Below are positions 46,996-59,885 of a stretch of DNA of 64,000 nucleotides, one piece after another (position 1 is the first letter of the stretch; every line of letters starts with the position of its first letter). The notes under the pieces were generated by a model. That model did no database searches. It was not told the DNA's origin and saw nothing but the letters and a program-made list of their open reading frames with translations. Origin of the DNA: Amoebidium appalachense (lineage: Eukaryota > Ichthyosporea); contig CAVNZM010000008.1 in NCBI GenBank assembly GCA_963693365.1, positions 930,001 to 994,000 on the forward strand. Reading direction: 5' to 3'. The position numbers and the translations under genes are program-made.

Positions 46996-48599
46996 CCTAG
47001 ACCGCGCGGCAGGAAGTTCGTCATGGCAGAGAGCTAACCCACGAGCACCACGAAGCGATTTGAATGTAACCACCAGTATACATCACGTTCCGTATACACA
47101 TATGGGTGATCGCACACAAGCTTGACGGTACGTTGTGAACCCACATGGGTCACACAGGACAAGGTGAGACAAAACTGTCAGCCAACACGTCCACTGCCTT
47201 CCATTATGTATGATACTGAATCATTGTACCGTTACTAGATACTTAGATTAGATACTTGACTGCGGACCAGCAGGGACATGTACAAATGTTGTTTGTCCGG
47301 TTATTGAGCCCAGATGTCACCACACCCAACGGGCATGAGTTGTCAAGTTGCCATATGATGGTGCTATAGCTAGCGCTGCCAGCCTAGAGTGTGTAAAGGT
47401 AGTTGGCATGCATCATGAAACCCTACAATGGCCGCCCTCGTCTAGTGTGTGGCCGTGCCGGAAAACACAGTAAGCCGTACATATACACGAGGGGCAGTGC
47501 TCCCACCGTCTCCCAAATTATATATCTAGATTGTGTATAAACCATGGCCACATAATCATGATTAATATCTGCAAGATGCCTGGTCACACACAAGGGTTGT
47601 GTGTTGTGTGTATGTGTGCACCGACTGAGTCCTTGAATTGTGACGGTTGAAATGCGATACACATGTGGTAACCGTTGGCACTGCAATCATAGAAAAACCA
47701 AAACTTTTTAGGCTCTCTCCCGACTCTCTCTCTCTTCAAAGGGATCTCTTTCTTACCACCTTTCCGATCCTGGTGGTGGTGGTGGGAGGGAGGGAGGGGG
47801 GGGGAGGGGGGGGGGGGGGGGTTATTATGCCGGAGCCTTTAAGTTTGGGCCACAGTGTGGACACCGTATCATATTATCTCGTCCAAAAACACCACCCAGC
47901 TTCGTAGAGAAGTACGGAGAAGAGGATTCTCCATGTATTACGTGAATATCAGACCTACTTTTGGGTTCCCACCAAGGAAACCCTCAGGGGTTGCAGGCTT
48001 CACAGTGACCCAGCACGTGCACATATATTCAGGAAAAACATTCATGGAACATTGGCTATTTACAAAAGGTTGCCATATTCAGCCCACACATAGATGTTCA
48101 TCACCGATGCAAAATATGGTGTTACCGGCATTCCAGTGCCCCAACAGGGGACAACACAGGACATGTACGAATGCTATTTCAGGCCGCAAACAAAAACGGT
48201 TACCGAGCGACATGTCTTCAGTAAGGCTGCTGTGTATTCAGTGATACCGTAGGGGTACCTGTGTGTGGAGACTCACATGTAAAAACTCAAGACGTGTTTT
48301 GTTTGCATAACCCTTGGCAAGTCACTGGAATAAAAAATGAACCTCTATTTAAAGCGAAGCAACTTGCCCATCAATGTACACATACAACATCACGCCGAGG
48401 TAAAGGCAACAACATCTTGGCCAAGCTACGCATAAAATACTTAGGCAGTTGATAGCAATATGTAAAATGGATGTAGGACATACAAAGGTCGCCGGGGGTG
48501 TGTGTGTGTGGTGTGTGTTACAATGGGTGAAGTGAGTGAGTGAGTGAGTGAGTGAGTGAGTGAGTGAGTCAGTGGGTGAGTGTGTGTGTGTGTGAGTGT

Positions 48600-48643
<44 letters not shown>

Positions 48644-48648
48644 GGCAT

Positions 48649-49016
48649 CTAGCTGGGAGGCAGAGAAGCGAGGTCAATCTCCCTCTCCTCCTCCTCCACG
48701 TGCTCGGACTCAACCGGTGCACGTGCCATGGCAACCACACCTGGTTGATGGAATGTCAGCGGTCGATGGGACGTAGTGGCATGTCATAGGCACAAGTGTA
48801 AAGGGAACATGGCAGAGTCTGAGGGGACAATCTGACTGTGTGCACGTGTGTTTTCTTGTGTCGGAGTGTGCTGTAGTGTAATTGTGTCGCGGTATGCCCT
48901 AGGAGATGTTGGAAGGGCGGTGTAGTGCATGCAAATCAGATGAACAAACTTTCAACAAAGGGCCCGTGATATCGAAGGTGCACTGCCTTCGGTCACCCAA
49001 GGGGGAAAAGGGGGAA

Positions 49017-49057
<41 letters not shown>

Positions 49058-49269
49058 AGCGAGCTGAGAAGTGCAACAACTGAAGAGCCTGGGGCGGGGG
49101 TATGTGTGTACATGATTGTGTCAGGACATGCCGTGTGCTTCTAGTTACACGGTAATGGCGTGATTCATACATCTCCCTCGCTTATTGTCCCCCCCCCCCC
49201 CACACACACACACCCACACGCGCGCGCGCACCCTTTTTTCCCCCTTTCCCTCCGCCTCTCCATGTTCCT

Positions 49270-49304
<35 letters not shown>

Positions 49305-49444
49305 GAAGGTGAAAGGGGTGGTGTATGGAACGTGGGTATGGTGCGGTGGGTGGAGTGGTGAACTGGTGTGTCTGTTGGTGGCGGTGGTGTGTGCATGTGT
49401 GAGTGAGTGTGTGGGTGTGGGTGTGGGTGTGTGTGTGTGTGCGG

Positions 49445-49475
<31 letters not shown>

Positions 49476-51116
49476 TTTTGAATGCGGAACACAGTACGAA
49501 GTACGCATACACGATGAGAAGCATGGTGCAGGACACATGCAAAGGCAAACATTCAAGTATGCAGCATCAGCCATGCGCACAGTATGCGTCATAAGCAGAG
49601 CCCATCCTCAGGGAGGGCCCAAGTCATCAATTGCGTCTGAGTTTCGACCCCTTAGCCCGCGTATATACGACGCTCCAACTCAGACAGCAGCATCAACTGA
49701 ACTTGGGTGGGTCAACCCGTCTTGATCAAAGACGAGCAGGGTTGCTTATGCAAGCAAGGTGAGCAAAACGGTGAAGATGTATGTGCAAACTAATGCAGTG
49801 CAGCGACAAACGCGTATGTGCTTACAGATGCACGACACAGAGCAACCATGCCCGGTTGCATGGAAGTAAAGATGTCTCCACACAGTGGTCTGTCCTGAAA
49901 GGACACCTCTGAAAGAAGACAGGGGGGGGTTTTGAATGCGGAACACAGTACGAAGTACGCATACACGATGAGAAGCATGGTGCAGGACACATGCAAAGGC
50001 AAACATTCAAGTATGCAGCATCAGCCATGCGCACAGTATGCGTCATAGAGGGGGGGGAGTTGCAAATAGTACCTGTGCGTGCAGTCTCCAGCACACCGTA
50101 TGGCCTGAGCAGAGACAGGAATGTGACGACATTTGCCGGCTTAGTGGCCAGCTCGACCACAATGCTGTCTAGGCCTACGTCCTGCACACGGCCACCAAAC
50201 AGCGCTGTGAGCTCAGTCAGAGACCGACGGTTGAGGTCCCTGTGGTGGGCCATTTGTCATGGTTATGAATGCAATCTTTTAAGGTTGTTAAAGGTGCCAG
50301 TGTGCATGCCGATTAGCTTGCCTACTCCGCAAACCCCCTCCTCCCTCCCCTCCCCCCCCCCCAAAAAAATGATGAGAAATACAGAACTGAAAGGTAACAC
50401 TTCGCCCATGTCAAAAATTGCAGACAAAAATATTCTCCAAATAGGGGAGGGAGGGGGCTGCTCAGAAGGGTACAACCGTGATTACAGAAAGCCAGTACCG
50501 AAGGCAAGGGGGGCTCTTATGTCAGGAAAATCAGAGTTAGCATTTACACCAACCATCGCCTCCCATTAAACACCAGCTGACCAATCACAAATCCCCGTTA
50601 AAATGGCTGACCAATCACAAATCCCCGTTAAAAGCACCATAGCAACGCACCTGCGCATGCGCACAGGCAGGTCAGCGTTCTCCCTGTCCAGGCTGATCTT
50701 GACCAGACACATCTCCCGCTCGACCACCTTCATGTCTGTGTAGTCAAACACCGCGTACACGGGCACTAGGTCTTCAAGCTGTGCACGCAGCTGCAAGGGA
50801 ATAGCACGTGGTTGGTAACTTGTATGTTCGTGAATTCCTTCCCTCCTCCCCAACACACACACACACACCAAAAAAAAAAAAAAAAAAAAGAGGAGGAGGA
50901 GGAGGTAAAAAAGGGGGGAAAAAAAAAGAAAGAAAAAGAAACAGCCCAAACTCTCAGTCTGTAAGTAGAAGTAGCCATCACATTCATGCCTGCCTCCTCC
51001 CTCATTCATGCCTGCCCCCTCAACCCCCCCCCCCCCCCGGGGCCCCTCCCCACACATACACCACCGCCACCAAGCCTCCCTCCCTCACCACCTTCCCTCT
51101 CCCTTCTCCCCCCAGC

Positions 51117-51149
<33 letters not shown>

Positions 51150-51500
51150 AAGAAAGTAAAGGGAGACAAAAGAGAGTAAACAGGAAGAAATATCAAATAC
51201 ACCACCATCACCACCAGGCATTCCCCTACCTGGACCACCTTTCACTCCTCTGTTTCTTTGCTTCTCTTCCCGGCTCTATCTCTCACCATGTGGCCCACAT
51301 CCACTGGGGCATCCTCTCTCCCCCCCCCCCCCCTCTCCCAACACCAACCCTGAAACAAAGAAAACCACCGGGAGGGAGGGGGAGAAAGAGGAACCCGAAC
51401 CCCCCTCCCCCCCCAAAACACAAACACACATACCACCACACTTACACACACCACATCACCCCCGACAAATACACAACCATGGACTCACCACAACCCCCTC

Positions 51501-51531
<31 letters not shown>

Positions 51532-52320
51532 AAAAACAACAAAAAAACATCACCACGCACCTGCTCTGTGGCATCGTTTGTGTCATGGAACACCAGGGTC
51601 ATGCGGCTCAGATTGGGAATGTCTGTGCGCCCAACAACAAGACTGTCGATGTTGAACCCTCGGCTGCTGATCATGCCCGATATCTTCGATAGCACACCTG
51701 AAATTTGGTATGTTGTCAGATATTTAGGACACAGTGACATGCATGGAAACCGTGCGAGGTGTAAACATACAGGAATCAGCATGCATGTGACCAGAGTATG
51801 GCCCGGAAAGAAAAGAAGACGGAGGCCTGGAAACACACAGAAAAAAAGGTACTTAGTGGCACCTTAAGGGGAGGAGGAGGAGGAGGGGGGAGGGGGGGGA
51901 AGGCGGGGGAGGGGCGGGGAGGAAGGAGTGAGATGAGGCAACGGCGGGCTTGCATTAGAAAAGGACCGGGGGACTTGGGGCTAGGCGGATAGGGAGGGGG
52001 GGGAGGGGGGGGTGGTGTCACGTGGCGGAAAAACAATCCTGTTATTGGGCAACGAGAGAAAGGAATGTGTGGGCGGCAATGGGTGAAAGAATGGACGAAT
52101 GGGAATGGAAAAGAGAGACATGGAAGGAGGCGAGCAGGGTTTGAAAGATATCACGTGCACCCCCTCCCCCCCCCCCCTCTCCGCCCCTGCTCTCACTCTG
52201 CCGTGACACCCTCAGCAGTCTGTACCCACATTCCCTTCTCTGTCCTCTACACACACCAAATCGCCTGCCAGTCCCCCAATCTCCCCTCCTCCTCCCCCTG
52301 CCTACCCTCGCCCACCACTA

Positions 52321-52362
<42 letters not shown>

Positions 52363-52643
52363 CACTTACCGGGCTCGTTCTGGACCAGTGCAGTGAATAT
52401 TCTCCTCTGCTTTGCCTTTGGCCCACTGGCACTAGTCTGCGGCATGGACTTGAGCAGATTCTCGCACACCTGCTCGGCCGTGTTGTGCACGTGCACACCC
52501 GCCTGTGCACTGCTCCCAGGGGTGGTGCCGGCCATCCTTTGGGCTGCCTGGCCTGCCTGAATGACGAGCGCACGGTGGGCAATGTGGGGCATGGCGGCAC
52601 GGTGCAGCCCACGAAAGGCCGTGCGTGCAATGTAGCTGGCCAT
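48649..52643 (-). CDS. ILV6: Acetolactate synthase regulatory (small) subunit, mitochondrial
   Basis: Five exons: 52643-52370, 51697-51561, 50790-50651, 50239-50073, 48740-48649; phases match, giving 269 residues. The first 45 or so are Arg/Ala-rich with few acids (MASYIARTAFRGLHRAA), a mitochondrial presequence. An ACT domain follows (about 78-150: RRIFTALVQNEPGVLSKISG), which in this family binds valine for feedback inhibition. The C-terminal half carries the conserved FGGRVQDVG and LRPYGVLETARTG. The last exon ends AREI... as EREIDLASLPPS, matching the acidic tail and SQLPPG-like end of fungal Ilv6. The protein activates and confers valine control on acetolactate synthase, the first common step of valine, leucine and isoleucine synthesis. 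The 1.33-kb last intron holds two copies of the dispersed repeat. It is head-to-head with ILV5. Confidence 0.92.
49476..49928 (-). repeat. Dispersed intronic repeat, copy 6 (full unit)
   Basis: Second complete 450-bp unit, nearly identical to copy 2 although 29 kb away, including the exon-like module at 49826-49908. Sits in the last intron of ILV6, followed in tandem by copy 7. Confidence 0.92.
49826..49908 (-). other. Exon-like module inside repeat copy 6
   Basis: 83 bp with the same acceptor (CTTTCAG) and donor (GTAAGC) as in copy 2. It differs by one base, which changes Ala to Ser in the open frame. If spliced into ILV6 it would shift the frame and replace the native C terminus. Confidence 0.6.
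49930..50046 (-). repeat. Dispersed intronic repeat, copy 7 (partial)
   Basis: 117 bp of the 3' (sense) end of the unit, starting about 26 bases inside the intron from the ILV6 exon 4 donor at 50072. Confidence 0.9.
50576..50633. repeat. 30-bp tandem duplication in ILV6 intron 3
   Basis: Two near-perfect copies beginning GCTGACCAATCACAAATCCC, each with a CCAAT motif. Confidence 0.85.
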
Positions 52644-55083
52644 GGTCTGTGTGTGCGTGGGGGGAGGTGTGGGGAAAGGGCAGGCAGACGGGCGGGGACG
52701 GGAGGGGGGGTGGGAGGGTGGGGGGAGGGGGGTTGTGTTAGCACCGTTTGGTTCAAAATGTGTGGTAAAATGAAAACAGGGAGAGAGTTTGGTCGGTAGG
52801 AAGACTGGAAAGAGGTAAGGGGTACTAAAAGGAGAGTATGCAGGGTCAAGCAAGGGATTGACTTTAGTGTAGGCTCTCTTCAAAAAGTAGCACCCAGCTG
52901 CAGAGTAAGGTGGAGGGAGGGGAGGGGGTTGGCTGAGAGGGAGAGAAGGGGAGAGGGGGAAAGAGGGGACATGGGGGGAGGCAGAGAGAGGGGGGGGGCG
53001 GGGGGGCGAGGAGAAAGAGACGGCCGGGGGTGGGAGAGACAGAGGGAAAGGAAGGAGGGGGCGGAGAGAGAGAGAGGAGAGAGAGAGAGAGGAGAGAGAA
53101 ACGTGGGAAAGAGCCGGAAAAGAGGGGGGGGGGGGGAGGGGAGGAGAGAGAGAAGGAGAGGGGGGAGAGTCGGAGAGTGGGAGGGAATGCAAGAAGGAAA
53201 GAGGGGAAAAAGGGGGGGGGGGGGGGGGGGGGAAGGGCGGGCATGGGGGAGGGGTCTGTGACAGCATGATCGTGTCTGTGTGTATGTGTTTGTGTGTATG
53301 TGTGTGTGTCACGGTGTGTGAGTGTGTGTAACACGGTAACGTAAGTTTCAAAAGCAGACCGGCACCAGCAAATATTTGCTAGGTTTGATGGTGGCGGATT
53401 GGAAGGTGGACAATGAACGCGTGGGTGTGTGGCAAGACATGTCCTACGACGTGCCTAGAGGCCCGTGTTTATGAGTGAACCCGTCAGTAAGCGAACTCGC
53501 TCTGTAGTTGCCCCTGCGGCTGCACGTATGTGTGTTTGTGGGTGTTCGTGCATATTTGGGTGCTTGCGTGCGTGTGTCTGTCTCAGTGTGACCATGCGAG
53601 TTTTTCTTGGTACAACTTATGGGGCAACGCAGGCCATGGCCAGCTGACCATATGAGTCTGAGCACCAAGCACGCATGTTTAAAATCAGCCAAAAAACTCC
53701 ACGCCGCAACTCGAAACTCTGTATGTCCTGGTGCCCACATAAACCTCCAAACTCAGAATTGAAAATCTCACAGGGTAATCGCCTGTCACAGTTCCCACAC
53801 GTCCACATTCACGGTGAGTTTGCCACTGAGTCACGCGTGGGGCTTACTCACTGATGCTTAGACTCTGTAGACTGCAGTCTGGAGCAACTCTCCTCCTAGA
53901 GCGTTTTCCAATCCCAAAACGTATGATAGCCTAATTGACAAAGACACAAAACTGTGGGACTGAACTCATGGCTCTTGCCGGCCTGACTCAAACGGCCCAG
54001 TCCCAAAGCATGTGACAGAGGCTCGGCCGGTTGGTGCTTTTTTCCCGCCAGGTTGCAGCCAATCGGGATAGACCATAGTAGCAAAAACCAAGAAACTAAT
54101 TCCTGAAAGTGCAGGGAAAAAAGCTTTAAACTGACGATAGAGAAAATAAAAATTAATGCTTGGGATGAATGAATTAATATTTCGATTTTGTGCCTTCTTG
54201 TTGAGCCTCTAATGTTTGAGGGCATCCAAGATCAAATAAACGACAAACCGATTATTGATTTAGAGTCATAAATTTATAATGCCGTGATGGCTCAGTACAT
54301 CCAATCTGAAAGCAAAACACGCCAGTCTCTTACATTTGATTCGCTATCGACCTTCCCGCCGGCGAGGCAAACAGTTCTTTACACTGAAAGTATACAGACA
54401 ATGTTGGTGAACACTTGTAATTGATATCAATAGTATCACCACATCTGCAAAATAAAAGATTTATACTTATAATTATATGAAGATATTTAAGAAGCTTAAA
54501 TAATATATATATAAGATTATCTTTACAAAACATTGAGCTTTTCGCAAGTTCAACTCTTGTATTAGCGAAAGTTTTACCCTCAAAGGCGGTGACTGGCTCC
54601 AGAAAAAAAGCAACGTGAGTGCATGTAAAAACAAATCTTTTGTTTACATACAAGCGTCACTGTCAAATGAAGAATATTTATGTGTTAGCCGCGTAAGACC
54701 TAAAATTTCTATTTTTATATGATTAAAAAAATAAAAATAGTAGAGAAGCATATAAATATAACTGATATGGTGCTCGATCACTGCACAAGTTTCAAGGCAT
54801 TTTCCTTTACCTTACCCCGCTCAGTGATATGAGGCGGCGATCATGTGGTCACAAGTATATAAACCTGCACAAGCATGGGGAGGCTTCAGAACGTCCGCAG
54901 TGTGCAGGCATGTGTCGTCCCTAACAGTTCTCTTCTTAGTTGCTCCCCGGGACAAGACCCAAAGCTGTCACTATCCAACACGGAAGAACGCAAGCACTAG
55001 GATTCCAAAACAACTTTTCACCCGCTTCTCACCTCCAGCCTGTTCTCACATCCACCCCTACCCCCCAGGTGACTACTATCAAA
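52644..55083. promoter_or_regulatory. Divergent ILV6/ILV5 intergenic region
   Basis: 2.44 kb between the two start codons. The ILV6 side (52,900-53,250) is purine-rich on the + strand (pyrimidine-rich in ILV6 sense) with poly-G runs. The middle and ILV5 side are AT-richer and unique. No further gene is supported. A TATA-type box precedes ILV5 at 54856-54863. Confidence 0.55.
54856..54863 (+). promoter_or_regulatory. Candidate TATA box of ILV5
   Basis: TATATAAA, 221 bp upstream of the ILV5 start codon. Initiation about 30 bp downstream would leave a 5' UTR near 190 nt. It is the clearest core-promoter element I found. Confidence 0.45.
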
Positions 55084-57482
55084 ATGGCTTTCCGCTCTGC
55101 TGTTAGGCGCACCGCCGCCGCTGTCGGCCGCGTTGCCGCCCAGCCGGCCCGCCCTGCCACTCGCGCCGTTCACGCCATGGCTGCCGCCGCCACCCGGGCT
55201 GCCCCCCGCGCTGCCGCTCTGCCCTCCGTCGCTGTAAGTTCCGGTCTCATACTCAACAATACTCAGTAGAGCCTAGTACAAGGGATGACAAGACGAGACG
55301 GTGTAGGCACCGGGGAGCCGGTTAGATGGGTTGATAAGGGGAAGCGGAAGGGACTTAGGAGAGTAAAACGAAGAGAAATAGGGGTTTTAGTGGGAAAGAA
55401 CTGGGTTTTCTTCACCCGTGAAGTTCGTGCAAGCATCTCATTGGACTACTGTTTGCAGGTCAGCAGTGTTCGCGGTATTAAGAATCTCAACTTTGGCGGC
55501 ACCGTCGAGACCGTTATTGAGCGCAGCGACTACCCCAAGGAGAAGCTGGCACAGATCTTCGCCAAGGACACCATGGCCGTTATTGGCTACGGTGTGCAGG
55601 GCCGTGCCCAGTCCCTCAACATGCGCGACAACGGTATGTGCCCATGGGGTGCATTTTGGGGAGTGGGAGGAGGGAGAGGGGAAGGGGAATAGGATATTGG
55701 AAGTGGGCAGCCTGTTGTGAAAATAGGAGTAGGGGCTGTGTGAAATAGGGGTAGGGAAGGCGGTTGAGAGAGTTTTACCAGCAGGAAGATAGGCAGGAGG
55801 TTTGTTGTAATAGCTGTAAGAGGCCGCATATGTAGGGGCAGTTCCGCGGGGACGGAATAGTTGGAGGAGGTTTTAGGCATGGAAAAGCCGTGCAACATGG
55901 AATTGGATGGATTTCGGTGTATGCACTTCACTTCCTGTTCACTCCCTTGCCGAACCCGAAGTCAACCCTTCCTTCTCTCTGTTTTTCCTTGCCTCCTTCC
56001 GTCTTTCTCTCTCTTTCTCTGTAGGGTTTTCTCTCCCTCCCTCCCTCTCTCTCCTCCTCCCTCCCCCCTCCCCCCCCCCCCCCCCCCGCCCCCGCCCTCC
56101 CCTCTCCCTCCCCGCCTCTTTCCCTTCCACCCATCCACCCACTGACCTCCCCCCCCAGGCCTCAAGGTTGTGATTGGTGTGCGCAAGAATGGCCCCAGCT
56201 GGAAGCTTGCCCAGGAGGACGGGTGGGTGCCGGGGGAGACGCTGTTTGACATGGAGGAGGCGGCCGAGAAGGGCACGGTGATCATGTACCTGCTCAGTGA
56301 TGCCGGCCAGAAGCACAGCTGGGACAAGATCAAGCCCAAGCTCACAAAGGTGCGTGTGGGGGGGAGGGGGGGGGGGGGGGCTGATAAGAGCTTGGGAGCT
56401 GATTTGTTATGAAAGGAGAGAGACATACTGGAGGTGTAGATGTATTCACCGCTTTAATGATTTGTGCGGAAAAGAGTACCGTGTTTGTGACGAGCAGGTG
56501 ATGCAGTCAAGGGACTGGGATGGACGGGGATGGGGTGTGAGACGTGCACGATTTAGTGTGTGTGTGGGGGGGGGGGGGGAATACAACAGCAAAAAGATGT
56601 AGACTTCTGAGAGGGGGGCATATCAAAGTCAACTCCCATCAACCCTGCCCCTGCCCCCCGGCCCATCCCTTCCTATCCTATCCTATCCTATCCTTTGAAA
56701 ACTTTCCAACACTGCCTTCCCCTCTTAACATACTGTACTATGGTGACATTCTAACCCTTCTCTTCTCCCAACAGGGCAAGACCCTCTACTTCAGCCACGG
56801 CTTCAGTGTTGTGTTCAGCGACCAGACCGGTGTTGTTCCTCCCAAGGACATCGACGTGATTCTGTGTGCCCCCAAGGGCTCCGGCACCACTGTGCGCAGC
56901 CTCTTCCTGCGCGGTGCAGGCATCAACTCGTCCTATGCCGTGTACCAGGATGTCAGCGGTAGCGCTGTCGATCGTGCACGTGCACTCGGTGTGGCCATCG
57001 GCTCCGGCTACCTGTACGAGACTGATTTCCGCAAGGAGGTGATGAGTGATCTGACGGGTGAGCGCGGTGTGCTCATGGGGGCTATCCAGGGTCTGTTCCT
57101 TGCCCAATATGAGGTGCTCAGGGAGAAGGGCCACTCCCCGTCTGAGGCCTTCAACGAGACGGTCGAGGAAGCCACCCAGTCCCTCTACCCCCTTGTGGCC
57201 GCCAATGGCATGGACTGGATGTATGCAAACTGCAGCACCACGGCACAGCGCGGTGCCCTTGACTGGTACCCCAAGTTCTACGCCGCATCCAAGCCCGTCT
57301 TTAAGGAGCTGTATGAGAGCGTCGAGACGGGTGAGGAGACGAGGAGGACCCTTGACAGGAATAGCCAGCCCGACCACAGGGAGAAGCTCGAGGAAGAACT
57401 TAAAGTCATTCGCGAGAGCGAGATCTGGCAGGCGGGCAAGACTGTGCGCCAGCTCCGGCCCGAGAACCAGATTAAGAATTAA
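55084..57482 (+). CDS. ILV5: Ketol-acid reductoisomerase, mitochondrial
   Basis: Four exons: 55084-55233, 55459-55633, 56159-56349, 56775-57482; phases match, giving 407 residues (fungal Ilv5 about 395). Exon 1 is wholly an Ala/Arg-rich mitochondrial presequence. The NADPH-binding Rossmann motif GYGVQG is at 93-98. The C-terminal knotted domain has the acidic Mg2+-binding region around SDLTGERGVLMG and EAFNETVEEATQSLYPL, and GALDWYPKFYAASKPVF near the end, all very close to fungal class I enzymes. It converts acetolactate and acetohydroxybutyrate to the dihydroxy-acids for valine and isoleucine. Introns 2 and 3 begin G-rich and end C-rich. The ATG was chosen because it follows the TATA box with no earlier in-frame ATG and begins the presequence. 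Confidence 0.96.
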
Positions 57483-57776
57483 TGTGCTAATGGGTACATG
57501 TGTATAAAAGGATGGAATGGCGGCAATTTACGTGATTGCACGTGTTAATTATGCAGTTTTTCTTCCATGATTGGTATTCAAGTTGACGGATTACTGGTTG
57601 TTGAATCGAGTGTGCTTTAAGTCGCTGCCTTGTGCTTGAACGAATATGCTTTAAAGGCTGTTAAAGAAGTGATGAATAGTGATGGGTGCAGCCTGGTGCT
57701 GTGCCGTAGAGGCAAGCTGGCCCTTTGCCGGTCAAATAGTCGAAATACACAACAGTGGAAAGCCTATCGTGTCGGT

Positions 57777-57822
<46 letters not shown>

Positions 57823-58198
57823 TCCTCCCCTCGTGTGTGTGGGGAAGGGGAGTGGTGGTACACACACCAAATCCTCCTACTCGAGAAGACAAGCATGTAT
57901 TAAATCTCGACTCTGCTCCCAACATGCACGGCCCCACCCCCCCCCCCTTCCTTTCACCAGTCTCCAACGCAAGTGGCAAAAGCGTTTTTTGAAACTCGAA
58001 GACACTCGAACACTTCAAATTTCTAATTGTCTGACTTCCTTGATCCCCCCTGCTCCCGACCCTGCTTTCTCCCTCATTTTCCATCGCTGTCTCCCATCCA
58101 GTCATACAGCACACGATTCTAGATCTGCAGCTTTCTTCCCCCCCCCCCCCCAAAAAAAAAAAAAAAAAAAAAAACACATCTACATGCTTCCTAAAAAA

Positions 58199-58249
58199 AG
58201 GCCTCCTGTCCTCCATCTTCCAGACCCCCCTCCCTCTCTCCCTCCCCCC

Positions 58250-58283
<34 letters not shown>

Positions 58284-58373
58284 GGGGCTTTGGGAAGCTG
58301 AAATTTTGAAACGCCCCCTTGGGGGGGGGGGGGGGGGGGGGGGGGAGTCTGGAAGACGGAGGAAAGAAGGCCT
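58199..58373. repeat. Imperfect inverted repeat around poly-C and poly-G
   Basis: Arms of about 26 bp (GGCCTCCTGTCCTCCATC... and its near-complement ending at 58373, roughly 22 of 26 matching) flank a C run (58247-58280) and a G run (58321-58345) that are themselves complementary. Together they could form a hairpin with a very long stem. Confidence 0.7.
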
Positions 58374-59156
58374 GAGGAGGCATGTACACATGTGTGTGTG
58401 TGTGTGTGTGTGTTTTTGTGTTTAGTGTGCATGTGTGGTGAGGGGAAGGGGGGGGGAAGGGGTTCAAAGCATGGGGAGGGGCACCCACCTCTCGTGGCTG
58501 GCTCAGGGGGAGGGGGGTTTTCACCGCGCACACACCCCGCAGGCTGCCATGTCCGTGACTATATCAGATGATGTCCGGGGCATGGGACTAAGAGTCGGAA
58601 TCATTTATAAGCGGTGTACGTATACACATGTGTGCGTGTGTCTGTATATCACCGGGCGGGGAGAGGGGGGTGAGGGGGGGGGGCACGTACAGGGCCGGTA
58701 CGTACCTGCACACACATGCACCACGTGCATGCACACAGAAACCTGTACATGTGGCATCCAAGTGTACATGGCATGCAGGTGCAGATACAAGCATAGTATT
58801 ATCATTTTAATTGTTAATGGAAATGTGTACGCAATTAAAGCCTCTTACGTGCTCACACGACTAATCGAATATAAGTCAGGTCACCAAGAAAAAGGTAAAC
58901 ACTCACCCATATTCACGAACCCGGCATTTACGCATGCCTGCAGGCACACACACGCGCGCGCACACACACACATGCTGCGGTGTACACACTGGCGCACAGG
59001 CTCACACGTGTACAGGCACACGCACTGTGGCACTTGACACACGTCGTCGCCTCGCGTGACATGCCAATTGAATTTCGATTTGAGTACATGATATGCTCAA
59101 GGTGCACACACATGCGTGCACAAGCACACACTACTTCTCTCTCCCTTTGGGGGTTC

Positions 59157-59385
59157 CCCGGAGTCTTCACTCCTCGTATGCTCTCCCCTCCCCCCCTCTC
59201 CACCCCCGTCCCGGGAAGTCCCCCCCCCTCCCCCCTCCCCCCGCCGCCTGCAGCCGAACCTCTCTCCTTCTCCCCTCTTGCCCCCTCCCCCCCCCCCCCT
59301 CCCCCCCTCTCCCCCCCCCCCCCCCCCCCCCCCCCCCGGGTCCCCTGGAATCTTCACTCCTCGTGACTCCCCCTCCCCTTCACCC
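59157..59385. repeat. Diverged direct repeat with CTTCACTCCTCGT core
   Basis: CCCCGGAGTCTTCACTCCTC at 59157 and CCCCTGGAATCTTCACTCCTC-like sequence at about 59343, each followed by C-rich sequence. Confidence 0.6.
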
Positions 59386-59848
59386 CCCTCCTCCCCCCTC
59401 CCCCCTTGCCCTCCCCTCCCCTCTCTCTCTCTCCCCCCCCCCCCCCCCCCCCCCCCCCCCCTGCCTCCCCCCCCCTGCCTCCCCCCCCCCTCCCACCCCC
59501 CCCCCCCTTCCCCCTCAAACCCGTGTCCCCCGCTAGCTTCTCTCGAGCGCACACACGTGCTGGAATGTATTGCCAACAACACAACCTGGGTGGAGTCAAG
59601 GGTCGCGAGAGAGAGTTGTTTGGCCATTGCGCCTAAGTGAGAGGGGGGGGGGGGGGGAGGAGGGGGGAAGAGGGTGTGGGGGAAGGGGGGGGGGGCACGC
59701 CATTTTTATATTGAACAGGTGGGTTCCCTCTCAGGCCCCCTCCGGAAGGGGAGACTGAGGGGGGTTACCTACCCCACGAGCAGGTGGGTTCCCTCATCCG
59801 GGGGGAGGCCCTCAAGAGGGTTACCAAAGGGGATTTTCGAATTTGAAT

Positions 59849-59885
<37 letters not shown>

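Larger units (their letters stand above)
45260..48648. other. Spacer with simple repeats, no gene seen
   Basis: Contains poly-G/poly-T/poly-C blocks (45,750-45,900), a 34-bp tandem duplication (45995-46062), a poly-C run (46,579-46,618), and a run of (CAA)n, (CA)n, poly-A and (GAA)n at 46,840-46,995. The section 47,000-48,500 is non-repetitive but has only short, unrecognisable open frames. Confidence 0.5.

Noticed and set aside
47855-48244. 129-codon open frame on the + strand
   Set aside because: Begins without an ATG context or splice border, no domain, composition like the surrounding spacer.
49822-50072. ILV6 reading on from exon 4 through the repeat as its true C terminus
   Set aside because: The frame is open, but the exon at 48740-48649 restores the conserved acidic tail and LPP ending of the family with matching phase, so the repeat is intronic.
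53617-53808. Short Cys-containing minus-strand frame (WTCGNCDRRL) resembling a zinc finger start
   Set aside because: Only one CxxC pair, no second pair at finger spacing, no splice borders; lies in the ILV6/ILV5 spacer.
54330-54653. 107-codon AT-rich minus-strand frame upstream of ILV5
   Set aside because: Open frame in low-complexity AT-rich DNA with no recognised domain; could be a small gene but nothing supports it.
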